A stretch of 64,000 nucleotides of DNA from NCBI RefSeq assembly GCF_022698165.1, contig NZ_JALDAY010000002.1:558001-622000 (forward strand). The letters are read 5' to 3'. Position numbers and translations under genes: made by a program. The stretch comes from Streptomyces cylindrosporus. Lineage in GTDB: Bacteria; Actinomycetota; Actinomycetes; Streptomycetales; Streptomycetaceae. Under the pieces are notes generated by a model. That model was not told where the DNA came from. It searched no databases and saw nothing but the letters and a program-made list of their open reading frames with translations. Below are positions 50,596 through 60,500 of the stretch, in pieces; position 1 is the stretch's first letter, and each line of letters opens with the position of its first letter.

Positions 50596-51264
50596 ATGCC
50601 CGAAAACCCCGAGACCCCGGCCCCGCAGAACGGTCCGGCCGGTACCGACCCGGTCACCCCTGGTACCGGAGAGGACGTCCCCCAGACCCCTGCCACTGAG
50701 GCGGGCGACCAGGGCGCTCCGGAGGGAGCCGACGACCTGGGCGACGCGGGCAAGCGCGCGCTGGACTCCATGAAGGGCAAGTGGCACACCGAGCGCGACC
50801 GGCGCAGGGAGCTGGAGGCCGAACTGGCCGCCCTGAAGGCCCCGAAGCCGTCCGACGACAACCAGCCCGACGCGGACGCGATCCGCGCTGAGGCCGACCG
50901 CGAGGCGACCGCACGAGCGAACGCCCGCGTACTCAAGTCCGAGATCAAGGCCGCTGCCGCTGGCAAGCTGGCCGACCCCGCCGACGCCCTGGCGTACCTG
51001 GACCTCAGCTCCTTCGAGGTCGACGCGAGCGGCGAGGTCGACGCTGACGAGATCAGCGAGGCGATCGAGGACCTGCTTTCCCGGAAGCCGTACCTGGCCG
51101 CAACCAGCCGGCCGCGCTTCCAGGGCTCCGGAGACGGTGGAGCCGCGCGCAAGGCGTCGGGGCCGTCCCAGCTCACCCGCGCGGATCTCAAGGGGATGAC
51201 GCCCCAACAGATCCACGCCGCGAAGACAGAGGGCCGTCTCAAGGACCTTCTCTCCGGCAAGTGA
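50596..51264 (+). CDS. Capsid scaffolding protein
   Basis: A 222-residue protein from ATG 50596 (GGAGG upstream). It has a Pro/Thr/Glu-rich disordered start, a charged coiled-coil middle (KWHTERDRRRELEAELAALK, AIRAEADREATARANARVLK) and a conserved C-terminal helix that would bind capsid protein. The place between MuF and the major capsid gene is diagnostic. Confidence 0.87.
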   Translation: MPENPETPAPQNGPAGTDPVTPGTGEDVPQTPATEAGDQGAPEGADDLGDAGKRALDSMKGKWHTERDRRRELEAELAALKAPKPSDDNQPDADAIRAEADREATARANARVLKSEIKAAAAGKLADPADALAYLDLSSFEVDASGEVDADEISEAIEDLLSRKPYLAATSRPRFQGSGDGGAARKASGPSQLTRADLKGMTPQQIHAAKTEGRLKDLLSGK

Positions 51265-51308
51265 TGCCGGTCGCGTCCACATCCCCTTCACCTTGAACGG
51301 AGGCCCTT

Positions 51309-52184
51309 GTGGCCGTCGATACCTTCATTCCCGAGGTCTGGTCGGCTGACCTCCTCGTCGCCCTGCGTGGTGCGCAGGTCTTCGGGCAGGCTGGCGTGAT
51401 CAACCGCAATTACGAGGGAGAGATCTCCTCGTACGGCGACACCGTCCACATCGGTTCGCTGGGTCGCCCGACCATCAGCACGTACACGAAGAACAGCACT
51501 TCGATCGACCCGCAGACCCTGACGACCACGGATCAGACCCTTCTGATCGACCAGTCCAAGTACTTCGCCTTCGAGGTCGACGACGTGGACGCCCGTCAGG
51601 CCCGCGACGGCGGTCGACTGCTGACCCAGTCCGCCGACGAAGCGGCCTTCGGTGTTGCGGACGTCGTGGACCTCTTCCTGGCCAGCCTGATGACCACGAA
51701 CGCGGGCAACGTCGTGACCGCCGGCGACGCTGCGACTCCGGACGCTGCGTACAAGATCGTCCTGGCCCTGAAGCTGAAGCTGGACAAGGCGAAGGTCCCG
51801 ACCTCCGGCCGGTTCATCATCATCTCGCCGGAGTTCTACGCCCTGATCCTCCAGGACAACCGGTTCATCGACGCGGCGGCCTACGGCTCGAACACGGCGC
51901 TGATCAACGGTGAGGTCGGTCGGATCCTCGGCTTCCAGGTCATGACCTCCATGAACCTCCCGCAGGGCACCGCCGGTACCGCGCCGGAGGTCTCCAACTT
52001 CGTCGTCGCCGGTCACGGCATGGCGACCACGTTCGCCGAGCAGATCAGCAAGGTCGAGGCGTACCGCCCGCAGTCCTCGTTCTCCGACGCGATCAAGGGC
52101 CTGCACCTGTACGGCGCGAAGGTCGTCCGTCCGGAGGCCCTGGCCGTGATGGACGTGGACGTGACCACGGGTCTCCCCACCTGA
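51309..52184 (+). CDS. Major capsid protein
   Basis: A 291-residue protein from GTG 51309. It has an HK97-like pattern: TFIPEVWSADLLVALRGAQV at the N-terminal arm, YGDTVHIGSLGRPTISTYTK in the E-loop region, FIIISPEFYALILQDNRFI in the P domain and GRILGFQVMTSMNLPQG. No protease gene is nearby, and a dedicated scaffold is present, consistent with an uncleaved capsid. Confidence 0.9.
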   Translation: MAVDTFIPEVWSADLLVALRGAQVFGQAGVINRNYEGEISSYGDTVHIGSLGRPTISTYTKNSTSIDPQTLTTTDQTLLIDQSKYFAFEVDDVDARQARDGGRLLTQSADEAAFGVADVVDLFLASLMTTNAGNVVTAGDAATPDAAYKIVLALKLKLDKAKVPTSGRFIIISPEFYALILQDNRFIDAAAYGSNTALINGEVGRILGFQVMTSMNLPQGTAGTAPEVSNFVVAGHGMATTFAEQISKVEAYRPQSSFSDAIKGLHLYGAKVVRPEALAVMDVDVTTGLPT

Positions 52185-52267
52185 TCCAGCTGAGTGACGG
52201 GGGTCGCTGGCTTACCTGACCGGCGACCCCCCTCCCGTGAACCTCTTCCCCTGAAGGAGACCCACCC

Positions 52268-52435
52268 ATGGCACTCGTTGCCGTCAAGATCGTAAACAAC
52301 AGCGACCAGACCGTGGAGCGCCTGGTCGAGGAGGACGGCGAGGAGCTGGAGTACCTCCGCAAGCTCCTCCGGCGCGAGGACCTGAAGTCCGTCGAGGTCG
52401 TCAAGCCCTCCACCCGTAAGCCTGCGGCCAAGTAA
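52268..52435 (+). CDS. Small charged head protein
   Basis: A 55-residue protein between capsid and connector genes (MALVAVKIVNNSDQTVERL ... KPSTRKPAAK), with an acidic middle, a basic tail and a GAAGGAGA Shine-Dalgarno sequence. The coding frame fits phage codon use and the spacing to both neighbours. Probably a minor head or decoration-related protein; no known motif. Confidence 0.75.
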   Translation: MALVAVKIVNNSDQTVERLVEEDGEELEYLRKLLRREDLKSVEVVKPSTRKPAAK

Positions 52436-52449
52436 GGCGGTGACGTCCC

Positions 52450-53046
52450 ATGGCCCTCGCCCCTCTGGCGAGCATCACTGACCTGGAGGCCAGGGGCGTA
52501 ACCGTCGCGGCCGGCGAAGTCGGCTTCGTGAACGGCTCACTGGACAGCGCCTCCTCCGTGATCCGTGAGGCGGCTGGCTCTCCGATCAGCGAGGCGACCA
52601 GCACCGTGGATCTGGAGGGCGACACCGAGACCCGGCTTCGCCTGCCTGGCCTTCCGATCCGGTCCGTCTCCTCCGTCCTCCTTGACGGTGTCGCGGTCAC
52701 GGACTGGAAGCTGCGGTCCGGCGCCCTCTGGCGCGCGTGCGGCTGGCGGCCTGGCTGTGACCCTGCCAACGTGACGGTGACGTACGTTCACGGTCTGCCG
52801 GAGGTTCCGGCGGACATCGTCGACCTCGTCTGCCGCATGGTCGGCCAGGCTCTCCTGGTGTTCCGCGAGAGTGACGACGCCCTGACGGCCCTGGCGGACA
52901 AGCCGCTGTCACAGGAGCGGATCGGCGACTGGTCGGCCACGTACTCCTTCGCCCCCGACTACTCCGTGATGGAACTGCCGGAGAAGATCCGGAACCGTCT
53001 CGCTGCCCGCTTCGGCGGCAACGCCCAGGCGGTGAAGTCCAGGTGA
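52450..53046 (+). CDS. Head-tail connector (adaptor) protein
   Basis: A 198-residue protein with the gp15/gp6-like adaptor pattern: SITDLEARGVTVAAGEVGFV, SSVIREAAGSPISEAT, a LRLPGLPIRSVSSVLLDGVAV beta segment and VTYVHGLPEVPADIVDLVCR. It would sit beneath the portal. Its stop overlaps the next gene start. Confidence 0.87.
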   Translation: MALAPLASITDLEARGVTVAAGEVGFVNGSLDSASSVIREAAGSPISEATSTVDLEGDTETRLRLPGLPIRSVSSVLLDGVAVTDWKLRSGALWRACGWRPGCDPANVTVTYVHGLPEVPADIVDLVCRMVGQALLVFRESDDALTALADKPLSQERIGDWSATYSFAPDYSVMELPEKIRNRLAARFGGNAQAVKSR

Positions 53047-53375
53047 GCCGAGTCAACCGCCTCTTGAACGCCTCAGCGGAGGTCTGGCGGTCGGCCCGTA
53101 CGTCCGACGGCATCGGCGGCTGGACAGAGGGCTGGGCGAAGGCATCCACGGTCCGGGCCCGCTTCTCCCAGCCGTCCGCCACGGAACGCGCCGTGAACGA
53201 CCGCTACGACGCGAAGCTGTCCCAGATCGTCTACCTGCGCCACGACGCGGACGTACGACGCGGGGACCAGCTCCGCACTTCCGGCCGGACCCTTCGCGTC
53301 CTGGCCACCTATGAACCTTCCGTGCCTGGGACGTACCTGCGCGCTGACTGCGAGGACCTCCAGGTTTCCCAGTAA
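53043..53375 (+). CDS. Head closure protein
   Basis: A 110-residue protein from GTG 53043, overlapping the adaptor gene. The SPP1 gp16-like pattern includes ASAEVWRSARTSDGIGGWTE and VYLRHDADVRRGDQLRTSGR before a final beta strand. It closes the head after packaging. Confidence 0.82.
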   Translation: MSRVNRLLNASAEVWRSARTSDGIGGWTEGWAKASTVRARFSQPSATERAVNDRYDAKLSQIVYLRHDADVRRGDQLRTSGRTLRVLATYEPSVPGTYLRADCEDLQVSQ

Positions 53376-53387
53376 GGAGGCTGCCTC

Positions 53388-53711
53388 ATGGCTGCCCTTT
53401 CCGCCCAGCGTGTCGCACTCTCCGGCACCGCCCCGACCTACTCGGCAGCGTCCGCAGGCGGTGACACCGCTCCCGTGGGCGGCGGCCTGAAGCTGCACGT
53501 CTCGAACGGCTCCGGGTCGGCGGTCACCGTGACCATCGTGACCCCGGGGACCATCGACGGCCTGGCGATCGGCGACGCGGCCCTGTCCGTCCCCGCCGGC
53601 GGCCACGGCTTCATCCCGCTGACCAACGTCTACCGGGACCCCGTGACGGGCCGAGCGAACATCACCTACAGCGCGGTGACCACGGTCAACGTCGCCGTCA
53701 TCTCCGACTGA
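53388..53711 (+). CDS. Small beta-rich structural protein
   Basis: A 107-residue Gly/Thr/Val-rich beta-sandwich-like protein (LKLHVSNGSGSAVTVTIVTP, VSVPAGGHGFIPLTNVYRD). The order between head-closure and neck genes suggests a capsid decoration or connector accessory. Its stop overlaps the next ATG. Confidence 0.75.
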   Translation: MAALSAQRVALSGTAPTYSAASAGGDTAPVGGGLKLHVSNGSGSAVTVTIVTPGTIDGLAIGDAALSVPAGGHGFIPLTNVYRDPVTGRANITYSAVTTVNVAVISD

Positions 53712-54079
53712 TGGCGTCTGGCGTCCGGGGCCTGCGCACCGCCCTCGCGCGCCTGCGCCTCCTGCCCGCGCGCCTGAACGAAGCCAGGACGGAGGCCCTC
53801 CGCGAGTGGGCCACTGCCCTGGAGAAGACGGCCAAGGAGCTGGCCCCGAAGCGGTCCGGGGACCTGGAGCGAAGCATTCAGGCCCGCGTGAACGCCTCCT
53901 CCGGGAAGGCCTGGGTGGAGATCGCCCCCGGCAAGACGCGCGAGTACGCGTACTACGTCGAGAAGGGCACGTCCAAGATGGCTGACCAGCCGTTCCTGGG
54001 CCCCGCCGCACAGATCCACCGACGGTCAGGCGAACGCGCCTTGCGCCGCGCCACTCCGCGCTTCCTGGGGAGGCTCTGA
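53711..54079 (+). CDS. HK97 gp10-like neck protein
   Basis: A 122-residue basic protein with the gp10 pattern EWATALEKTAKELAPKRSGD then LERSIQAR and YAYYVEKGTSKMADQPFLGPA. It connects head and tail; the stop and next start overlap. Confidence 0.88.
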   Translation: MASGVRGLRTALARLRLLPARLNEARTEALREWATALEKTAKELAPKRSGDLERSIQARVNASSGKAWVEIAPGKTREYAYYVEKGTSKMADQPFLGPAAQIHRRSGERALRRATPRFLGRL

Positions 54080-54483
54080 TGGCTACCGCCCTGCGCCCTC
54101 TCCAGGCCGCTGTCTACGCGAAGCTGACCGCTTCCCCCGCCCTCCTGGCGCTGGTCTCTGGTGTCTACGACGAGGTTCCGGAGCCAGCTCCCTACCCGTA
54201 CGTCTCGATCGGCTCCATCACGGAGGTTCCCGACGACGCGCACGACCGCCAGGGTCTGGAAGCCACGATCGTGCTCCACGTCTGGTCCAAGTCCCCCGGC
54301 TTCGCCCAGGCCTACGACATCTTCGCCGCTCTGGACGCTGCCCTGGACCGCGCATCGCTCGCGGTCGCTGGCTTCACGGACGTCTCGATCCGCCACGACC
54401 AGCACCAGGCCCTTAAGGACCCCGAACCAGGCGTACGCCATATCAACGCCCAGTACGCGGTCCGTCTCACCCGTGATTCCTGA
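54079..54483 (+). CDS. Tail completion protein (DUF3168-like)
   Basis: A 134-residue protein with RPLQAAVYAKLTASPALLA, VYDEVPEPAPYPYVSIGSIT and LEATIVLHVWSKSPGFAQ, the DUF3168 tail-terminator pattern. It caps the tail tube at the head side. Confidence 0.88.
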   Translation: MATALRPLQAAVYAKLTASPALLALVSGVYDEVPEPAPYPYVSIGSITEVPDDAHDRQGLEATIVLHVWSKSPGFAQAYDIFAALDAALDRASLAVAGFTDVSIRHDQHQALKDPEPGVRHINAQYAVRLTRDS

Positions 54484-54498
54484 TCAGGAGACAACCCC

Positions 54499-54921
54499 AT
54501 GGCTGGACTTGACGCCTTCGGGATCGCTCTGAAGCGGTCCGACATGGCGACCCCTACCGCCACCTTCACCACGATCGGCAACGTCACCAGCGTCTCCGGC
54601 CCGGAGATCGAGCGCGAGACGTACGACGTGACCGCCCACGACTCCACCAGCGGATGGCGCGAGTTCATCGGTGGCCTGAAGGACGGCGGTGAAGTGTCGC
54701 TGGAGGTCAACTACGACCCCCGCAAGCACGACACCCTCGTGGCCGACTTCGAGGACACGACCCCCCGCGACTACAAGCTGACCTTCCCCGGGACGCTCGG
54801 GGAGTGGGCGCTGAAGCTCATCCTGACCGGCTTCAGCCAGGAGGCCCCGGTGGACGACAAGCTCTCCGCCGAACTCAAGTTCAAGGTCAGCGGCAAGCCC
54901 ACGATCACCTTCGGAGCGTGA
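54499..54921 (+). CDS. Major tail tube protein
   Basis: A 140-residue protein with a tube-subunit fold pattern: TTIGNVTSVSGPEIERETYD, VTAHDSTSGWREFIGGLKDG and EVSLEVNYDPRKHDT, then a C-terminal LSAELKFKVSGKPTITF strand. It polymerises around the tape measure protein. The TGA overlaps a GTG, but the next gene probably starts at ATG 54927. Confidence 0.9.
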   Translation: MAGLDAFGIALKRSDMATPTATFTTIGNVTSVSGPEIERETYDVTAHDSTSGWREFIGGLKDGGEVSLEVNYDPRKHDTLVADFEDTTPRDYKLTFPGTLGEWALKLILTGFSQEAPVDDKLSAELKFKVSGKPTITFGA

Positions 54922-54926
54922 ACCTG

Positions 54927-55289
54927 ATGTACCTGTCCGCTGACGACATCCTGAACGCCGACGACCTGGGCCGAGAGGCCGTCGAGGTCCCCGAGTGGAG
55001 CGGTACCGTCCTCGTCCAGGGCATGACCGGCACGGAGCGCGACCGCTTCGAGGCCGCCATGGTCAACGACTCCATGACCGGGGTCTCGAAGGACAAGGCC
55101 CTGGACATGTACCGGGCCCGCCTGGCCGCCGCCTGCCTGGTCGACGAGAACGGCAAGCGCCTCTTCCAGGGCTCCGCCGTGAAGCGACTGGGTGAGAAGA
55201 GCGCCCAGGCCCTGACCCGCGTCGTGGACGTCGCGTCCCGCCTCTCGGGCCTGACCGACGACGACGTTCAGGAACTCACGGGAAACTGA
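54927..55289 (+). CDS. Tail assembly chaperone, zero-frame product (gpG-like)
   Basis: A 120-residue protein starting MYLSADDILNADDLGREAVE. It is acidic and helical and ends VQELTGN immediately after a slippery heptamer. It binds the tape measure protein during tail assembly. The frame-shifted longer product is given separately. Confidence 0.87.
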   Translation: MYLSADDILNADDLGREAVEVPEWSGTVLVQGMTGTERDRFEAAMVNDSMTGVSKDKALDMYRARLAAACLVDENGKRLFQGSAVKRLGEKSAQALTRVVDVASRLSGLTDDDVQELTGN

Positions 55290-55624
55290 TCACCCGCCCA
55301 GAGCGCCAGTTCTACTTCCGCCTCGCCGGATTCCTGGGCATGCCGGTCCGTGAACTCCTCGCCAGGACCTCCTCCCGTGAACTCACGGAGTGGATGGCAT
55401 ACGAGAAGGTCACGGGCCCGCTCGACTCCCGCCTTCGAACGGACATCTCCGCCGGCATCGTCGCAGCGACGGTCGCCAACTCCCAAGGTTCGAAGCGCAA
55501 GTTGCAGCCGTCCGACTTCATCCCGAAGTGGTTCAAGCGGCGCAAGTCCCCCGAGGAGATCTGGCAAGACGTCTTGAAGGCGAATGCCGCCCTGGGCGGG
55601 TCGGTCAACACCCCTGACGAGTAA
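54927..55624 (+). CDS. Tail assembly chaperone, -1 frameshift product (gpGT-like)
   Basis: Slippage on GGGAAAC (55280-55286) joins the first frame to the -1 frame, continuing LITRPERQFYFRLAGFLG, MPVRELLARTSSRELTEWMA and FIPKWFKRRKSPEEIW to the stop at 55624, for ~232 residues in total. The codon phase (G GGA AAC, with the zero-frame TGA next) is exactly right for a -1 shift. The second frame has no good start of its own; the ATG at 55340 would cut the conserved region. Confidence 0.85.
55280..55286 (+). promoter_or_regulatory. Programmed -1 ribosomal frameshift site GGGAAAC
   Basis: A canonical X-XXY-YYZ heptamer in the correct phase lies directly before the zero-frame stop of the tail chaperone gene, and the -1 frame is open for a further 339 bases. 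Confidence 0.85.
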
Positions 55625-55636
55625 GGAGGCCCGCCC

Positions 55637-57559
55637 ATGTCCACGCTCGCGTCGCTGACGGTTCAGCTGGGCATCGACACGGACCGGATCACGGCGGGCG
55701 CCCGACGCGCGAGTTCGGCGATCCGCTCCATCGGATCCACGACAGCGGGCATGACCCGCGACGCTGACGGCAACTGGCGCTCCCTGGACGGACGCGTACT
55801 GTCCTCCGCGCACGCCATGATGACGAACGGTCAGCGCATGCGCGACGCCCTGGGCGGCATCGGGCAAGTAGCGCGCGGCCTGGGCGCGTCCGTACGCAAC
55901 GGCCTGGGCAACGGCATCACGGCGGTTGGCAACGGAGCGAGAGCCGCAAGCGGCCCTTCCCTGAAGCTGTTCGCCGGTATGTCGGCGGGCGCTGTCGGTG
56001 CCGCTGGCGCCATGGCCGCTGTCCCGCTGGCGATGGTCGGCATGGGCGTGATGGCTGCCGCCCAGAACAAGCAAGTGCAGACGGCCTTCACCAGCCTGAA
56101 GGACCACGCCTCGAAGACCATGCAGTCCCTCGCCAAGCCGCTGGTGGGACCGCTGACCGATGCAGCCGAGCAACTGGGCAGCGTCTTCGACTCCCTGGCC
56201 CCGAAGCTGGGCCAGATCTTCAAGGCCGCCGCCCCGATGATCGAACCGCTGGTTCACGGCGTCGGGGAGCTGGTCCTGGGCCTGGCTGACGGCTTGCTGC
56301 CCGTCATGAAGTCCGCTCAGCCGGTAGTCGAGTCTCTGGGCCGCTTCCTGGGCACCCTGGGCGAGTCCCTGGGCGAGATGCTGTCCGCCATGTCGGGCGG
56401 CATAGGCGCTGCCGCTGGCGTCTTCGACGGTCTGGGATCGGTCATACAGGCCTTGCTGCCCACTCTGGGCTCCCTGACGGGGGAGATCCTGAAGGTCGCG
56501 GGCCCGGTCCTCTCGAAGCTGCTGACCGCCCTGGGACCGGTCATCCTGCAAATCGGCGAAGCCCTGATGCCCGTCATCGACGCCCTGGGCCCGGTCCTGT
56601 CCGCCGCCGCTGATGCAGTGATCGCCCTGGTTCAGGCCGTCCTCCCGCTCCTTCCACCGATCGCCCAGCTGGTCGCCGCGCTGCTACCTGCGCTGACGCC
56701 GATTCTACAGGCCTGTATCCCCCTGTTCGGGGCCCTGGCCCAGGTCGTCGCGGCCCTGGTCCCGATCCTGATCCCGATCATCACGCTGGTCGCCCAGCTG
56801 GCCTCGATCCTGGCCAACTACCTGGCGGCCTTCATCACCAGCGTCGTTGTCCCCGCCGTCCAGGCGATCGCCGCTCTCCTGAAGGGCGACTTCTCCGGGG
56901 CGCTGGACCTGGCCAAGACGGCGATCAAGAATGCGGCGCTCTTCGTCCTGATGATCTTCACCCGGCTTCCGGGCCAGCTCTGGGCAGCGATCAAGCCGCT
57001 GGAGCTGAAGATCGGACAGGTCGCCCTTGCTGCGGGCGCCAAGCTCGTCCAGTACCTGAAGGACAAGGGCAACGAAGCGATCGCCTTCGTGAAGAGCCTG
57101 CCCGCGAAGGCGGCCCAGGTCCTCGCAGGGATCAACAACACCCTTCGCAACGCAGGTATCAAGCTGATCGCTGGGTTCATCAGCGGCATCACCTCTCAGT
57201 TCGGCGCGGTGAAGTCCACCCTGGGCGGACTGACCAGCAAGCTGACCGACTGGAAGGGCCCCGCCCCGCTGGACAAGCGGATCCTGTCCCCGAACGGTCG
57301 CCTGGTGATCGACGGATTCGTGAACGGCATCGCCGACCGGATCCCGACGGTCAAGCGCCAGCTCCAGGGCCTGACTTCAGACCTTCCCGGAATGGCCATG
57401 GACGTCTCCCCGAAGGGCGTCATGGCTGCCTCGATCCGCCAGGGCCAGACGGTGACCTTCGACGTCACGGGCGCGGACGAGGACATGAAGCGGCTCATCC
57501 GCCGAATCGTCAAGAACGACGGACGCGGCAGCGTGCAAACCGCGTTCGGCACCAGATAA
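55637..57559 (+). CDS. Tape measure protein
   Basis: A 640-residue Ala/Leu-rich protein with a N-terminal SLTVQLGIDTDRITAGARRA motif, a long hydrophobic helical centre (repeated VLPLLPPIAQLVAALLPAL-type segments) and a C-terminal GLTSKLTDWKGPAPLDKRIL motif usual in these proteins. Length sets tail length; at ~0.15 nm per residue a tail near 95 nm is expected. GGAGG precedes the ATG. Confidence 0.92.
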   Translation: MSTLASLTVQLGIDTDRITAGARRASSAIRSIGSTTAGMTRDADGNWRSLDGRVLSSAHAMMTNGQRMRDALGGIGQVARGLGASVRNGLGNGITAVGNGARAASGPSLKLFAGMSAGAVGAAGAMAAVPLAMVGMGVMAAAQNKQVQTAFTSLKDHASKTMQSLAKPLVGPLTDAAEQLGSVFDSLAPKLGQIFKAAAPMIEPLVHGVGELVLGLADGLLPVMKSAQPVVESLGRFLGTLGESLGEMLSAMSGGIGAAAGVFDGLGSVIQALLPTLGSLTGEILKVAGPVLSKLLTALGPVILQIGEALMPVIDALGPVLSAAADAVIALVQAVLPLLPPIAQLVAALLPALTPILQACIPLFGALAQVVAALVPILIPIITLVAQLASILANYLAAFITSVVVPAVQAIAALLKGDFSGALDLAKTAIKNAALFVLMIFTRLPGQLWAAIKPLELKIGQVALAAGAKLVQYLKDKGNEAIAFVKSLPAKAAQVLAGINNTLRNAGIKLIAGFISGITSQFGAVKSTLGGLTSKLTDWKGPAPLDKRILSPNGRLVIDGFVNGIADRIPTVKRQLQGLTSDLPGMAMDVSPKGVMAASIRQGQTVTFDVTGADEDMKRLIRRIVKNDGRGSVQTAFGTR

Positions 57560-57571
57560 GAGGGGGTAGCG

Positions 57572-60500
57572 GTGGAGTTCCCGCTTGACATCCGTACAGA
57601 CCTGAGCCTGGGCGGCATCTGGACGAACATCAGTGATGACGTCTACGTGCGCGACGTCAAGGCGATCACTCGGGGACTGCGCGACCAGGGCTCCGCCGCT
57701 GACCCCTCCTCGCTGACGCTGACGCTGGACAACCGCGCCGGCAAGTACTCGCAGCGCAACGCCATGAGCCCACTGTTCGGGCAGATCGGCCGCAACACAC
57801 CGATCCGCGTGAGCCTGCCCAGCGACGGTGACCACTACCTCCAGCTTGACGCCCGGACCGGCAACTACGCATCGACCCCGGACGTTGGAACGCTCGACAT
57901 TACGGGGGATCTTGACGTCCGCGCGGAGATAGCCCCCGACTGGTACGGCGCATCGAATCAGCTGATCATCGGCAAGTGGGACCGGGCGAACCTGCAACAG
58001 TCCTGGGTCCTCATGATCGACGACGGCCTGTTGTACTTCCGCTTCAGCACGGACGCGAACGCTGACCTGGGCGGTCGCTTCTTCGCCACTCCCCTCCCCC
58101 AGCTCCCCGAGCGTGCCGCAGTCCGCGCGACTCTGGACCTCGACAACGGAGCCGGCGGAAACACGGTGACCTTCTACTGGGCCGAGACGCTGGACGGCCC
58201 GTGGACCCAGATGGGTCAGCCGACCACGCTGCTCGCCGGTACGGACCCCATCTACTCGGGATCGGCCCCGCTGGCGATCGGCATCACGGACCTGCGCAAC
58301 GGACTCAGCGAGGCCCGCTACCCCATGAACGGGCGAGGCTACCGGTTTGAGGTCCGCAGCGGGATCAACGGGACCGTGGTTGCCGCCCCCGACTTCCGCG
58401 CGCTGGCTGCCGGAACCACGTCCTTCACGGACTCGACCGGCAAGGTATGGACGCTGAGCGGCAACGCTGAGATCCGGGACCGCGAAGACAGGTTCGTTGG
58501 CGAGGTCGCTTCCTGGCCGCTGCGCTGGTCGACCGACGACGCCGACCGGTACACGTCGATCACGGCGAACGGCATCCTGCGCAGGCTGGGCCAGGGCGCT
58601 AAGGCTCTGGACTCCACCCTCCGCCGCCGCATCCCGTCGGGGAACCCGGTGGCGTACTGGGCCATGGAGGAGCAACAGGACGCGGTACAGGCGTACAGCC
58701 CTATCCCCGGGGTCCTTCCGGCCAGCGTCTCTTCCGTGGAGTGGGCAAGCTGGGACACCCTTCCCAGCTCCGCCCCGCTGCCGAAGCTCACGGGGACCAG
58801 CTCTCTCAGTGCCCCAGTCCCCACCTTCACGGGCGGCAAGTGGCAAGTGGAGTTCGTCTACAACGCTGACGACATCGTCCCCACGTCGAACGCCCAGCTG
58901 ATCAGCTTCACCTCCAACGGCGTGATCAAGCGCTGGATCGTCGAGGTCCGCAGCGGACTGGCCACGGTAAGCGGATTCACCAGCGCTTCGGCCACGGTCG
59001 CCACGCGCGTCATCTATCAGGGCGTAACCGTCGGAGCCGACATCTTCCACGGCTGGACGCGCCTCCGCTTCAGCGCCACGGACGACGCGGACGGCTCCGG
59101 CTTCACCTGGTCCATCACCTGGCAAGACGTTGGCGGAGACGCTGGCGGCCTGACGAGGACGTACGCGACTGGTTCGTGCGGCAGCATCTCGCTGATATCG
59201 GCGGACTGGCCCGCGTCTACGGAGGGCTGGGGGTTCGGTCACCTTTCCGTCACACGCGACGTAGGGTCCACCCTCTACAACGGCAGCGACAATGCGTACC
59301 TTGGCGAGACGGCCATTCAGCGCATGCGCCGGCTGGCGACCGAAGAGCGCATCAGCTTCACGCGCGCGCCCGGTCGGCTGGACGCGGCCCAGGTCGGGTA
59401 CCAGCGCCAGGACTCGCTAGTCAACCTGTTCGAGGCAGCGGCTGACGCCGATGGCGGGATCCTCACCGAGGATATGCGCCGCATCGGGCTGCACTACCGA
59501 GACAGGTCCTCCCTGTACACGCAGGACCCGGCTATCACGCTGAGCTACACGGAGCCTGGCCTGGGACCGGATATCGAGCCGGTAGACGACGACACCGACA
59601 TCGTTAACGACGTCACGGTGACACGCGACGGCGGCTCCTCTGCCCGCGCTGTCCTGACCGAAGGGGCACTCAGCGTCAACCCTGCGCCGGACGGCATCGG
59701 CAAGTACGACGCGGCGCACACCGTGAGCCTGGCCACCGACAGCCAGTCGGAGCCGGTTGCGTACTGGCGGCTGCACCTGGGCACATGGGACGGCGCTCGG
59801 TACCCCAGCGTCACGCTGATGCTCCACAAGCCTGGCGCTGAGTGGCTGATCCCGCTGGTTCAGCGCCTGCGCGAAGGGGACAAGATCCGGCTCACGGACC
59901 TGCCTGAGTGGGTGTCACATGACGACGTTGACCTTCTGGTCATGGGTTGGTCGGAGATCCTCGACCTGTACCGCTGGGAGATCACTCTCAACTGCATTCC
60001 CGCCGGACCCTGGAACACGGGCGTCACCGACGATGCGACCTTCAGCAAGGCCGACACGGACGGGACGGTCCTGGGGCTTCCCATGACCCAGACGGCGACC
60101 ACGGCGTACGTCCGCGTCACCGATGGTCCGCACTGGACAACCTCCCCCGCGTTTATGCCGATCCCCATCCGCGTTGCTGGCGAGACCATGAACGTCACCG
60201 CAGCGACGGAAGCGCCAGCGGACACCTTCGAGGGCCGCACGCTGACCGGCAGCTGGGGCACGTCATCCGACGGCCTGATGGTGTGGACGCCGATCGGCGG
60301 CACGCTCGCTTCTGACTACGCAGTGAGCGCCGGCGCGGGCAAGCACGTTCACACGTCGAGGGGTATCACGCGGCGCACCTACGCCCCGGTCCCGCAGGCA
60401 GACACGGACACGGTCGCCGTCTGGTCGTGGGACAAGGTCCCCGTCGGTGACACCCAGTTCCACGCGCTGACCGCCCGGTACCAGAACACGGACAACTACT

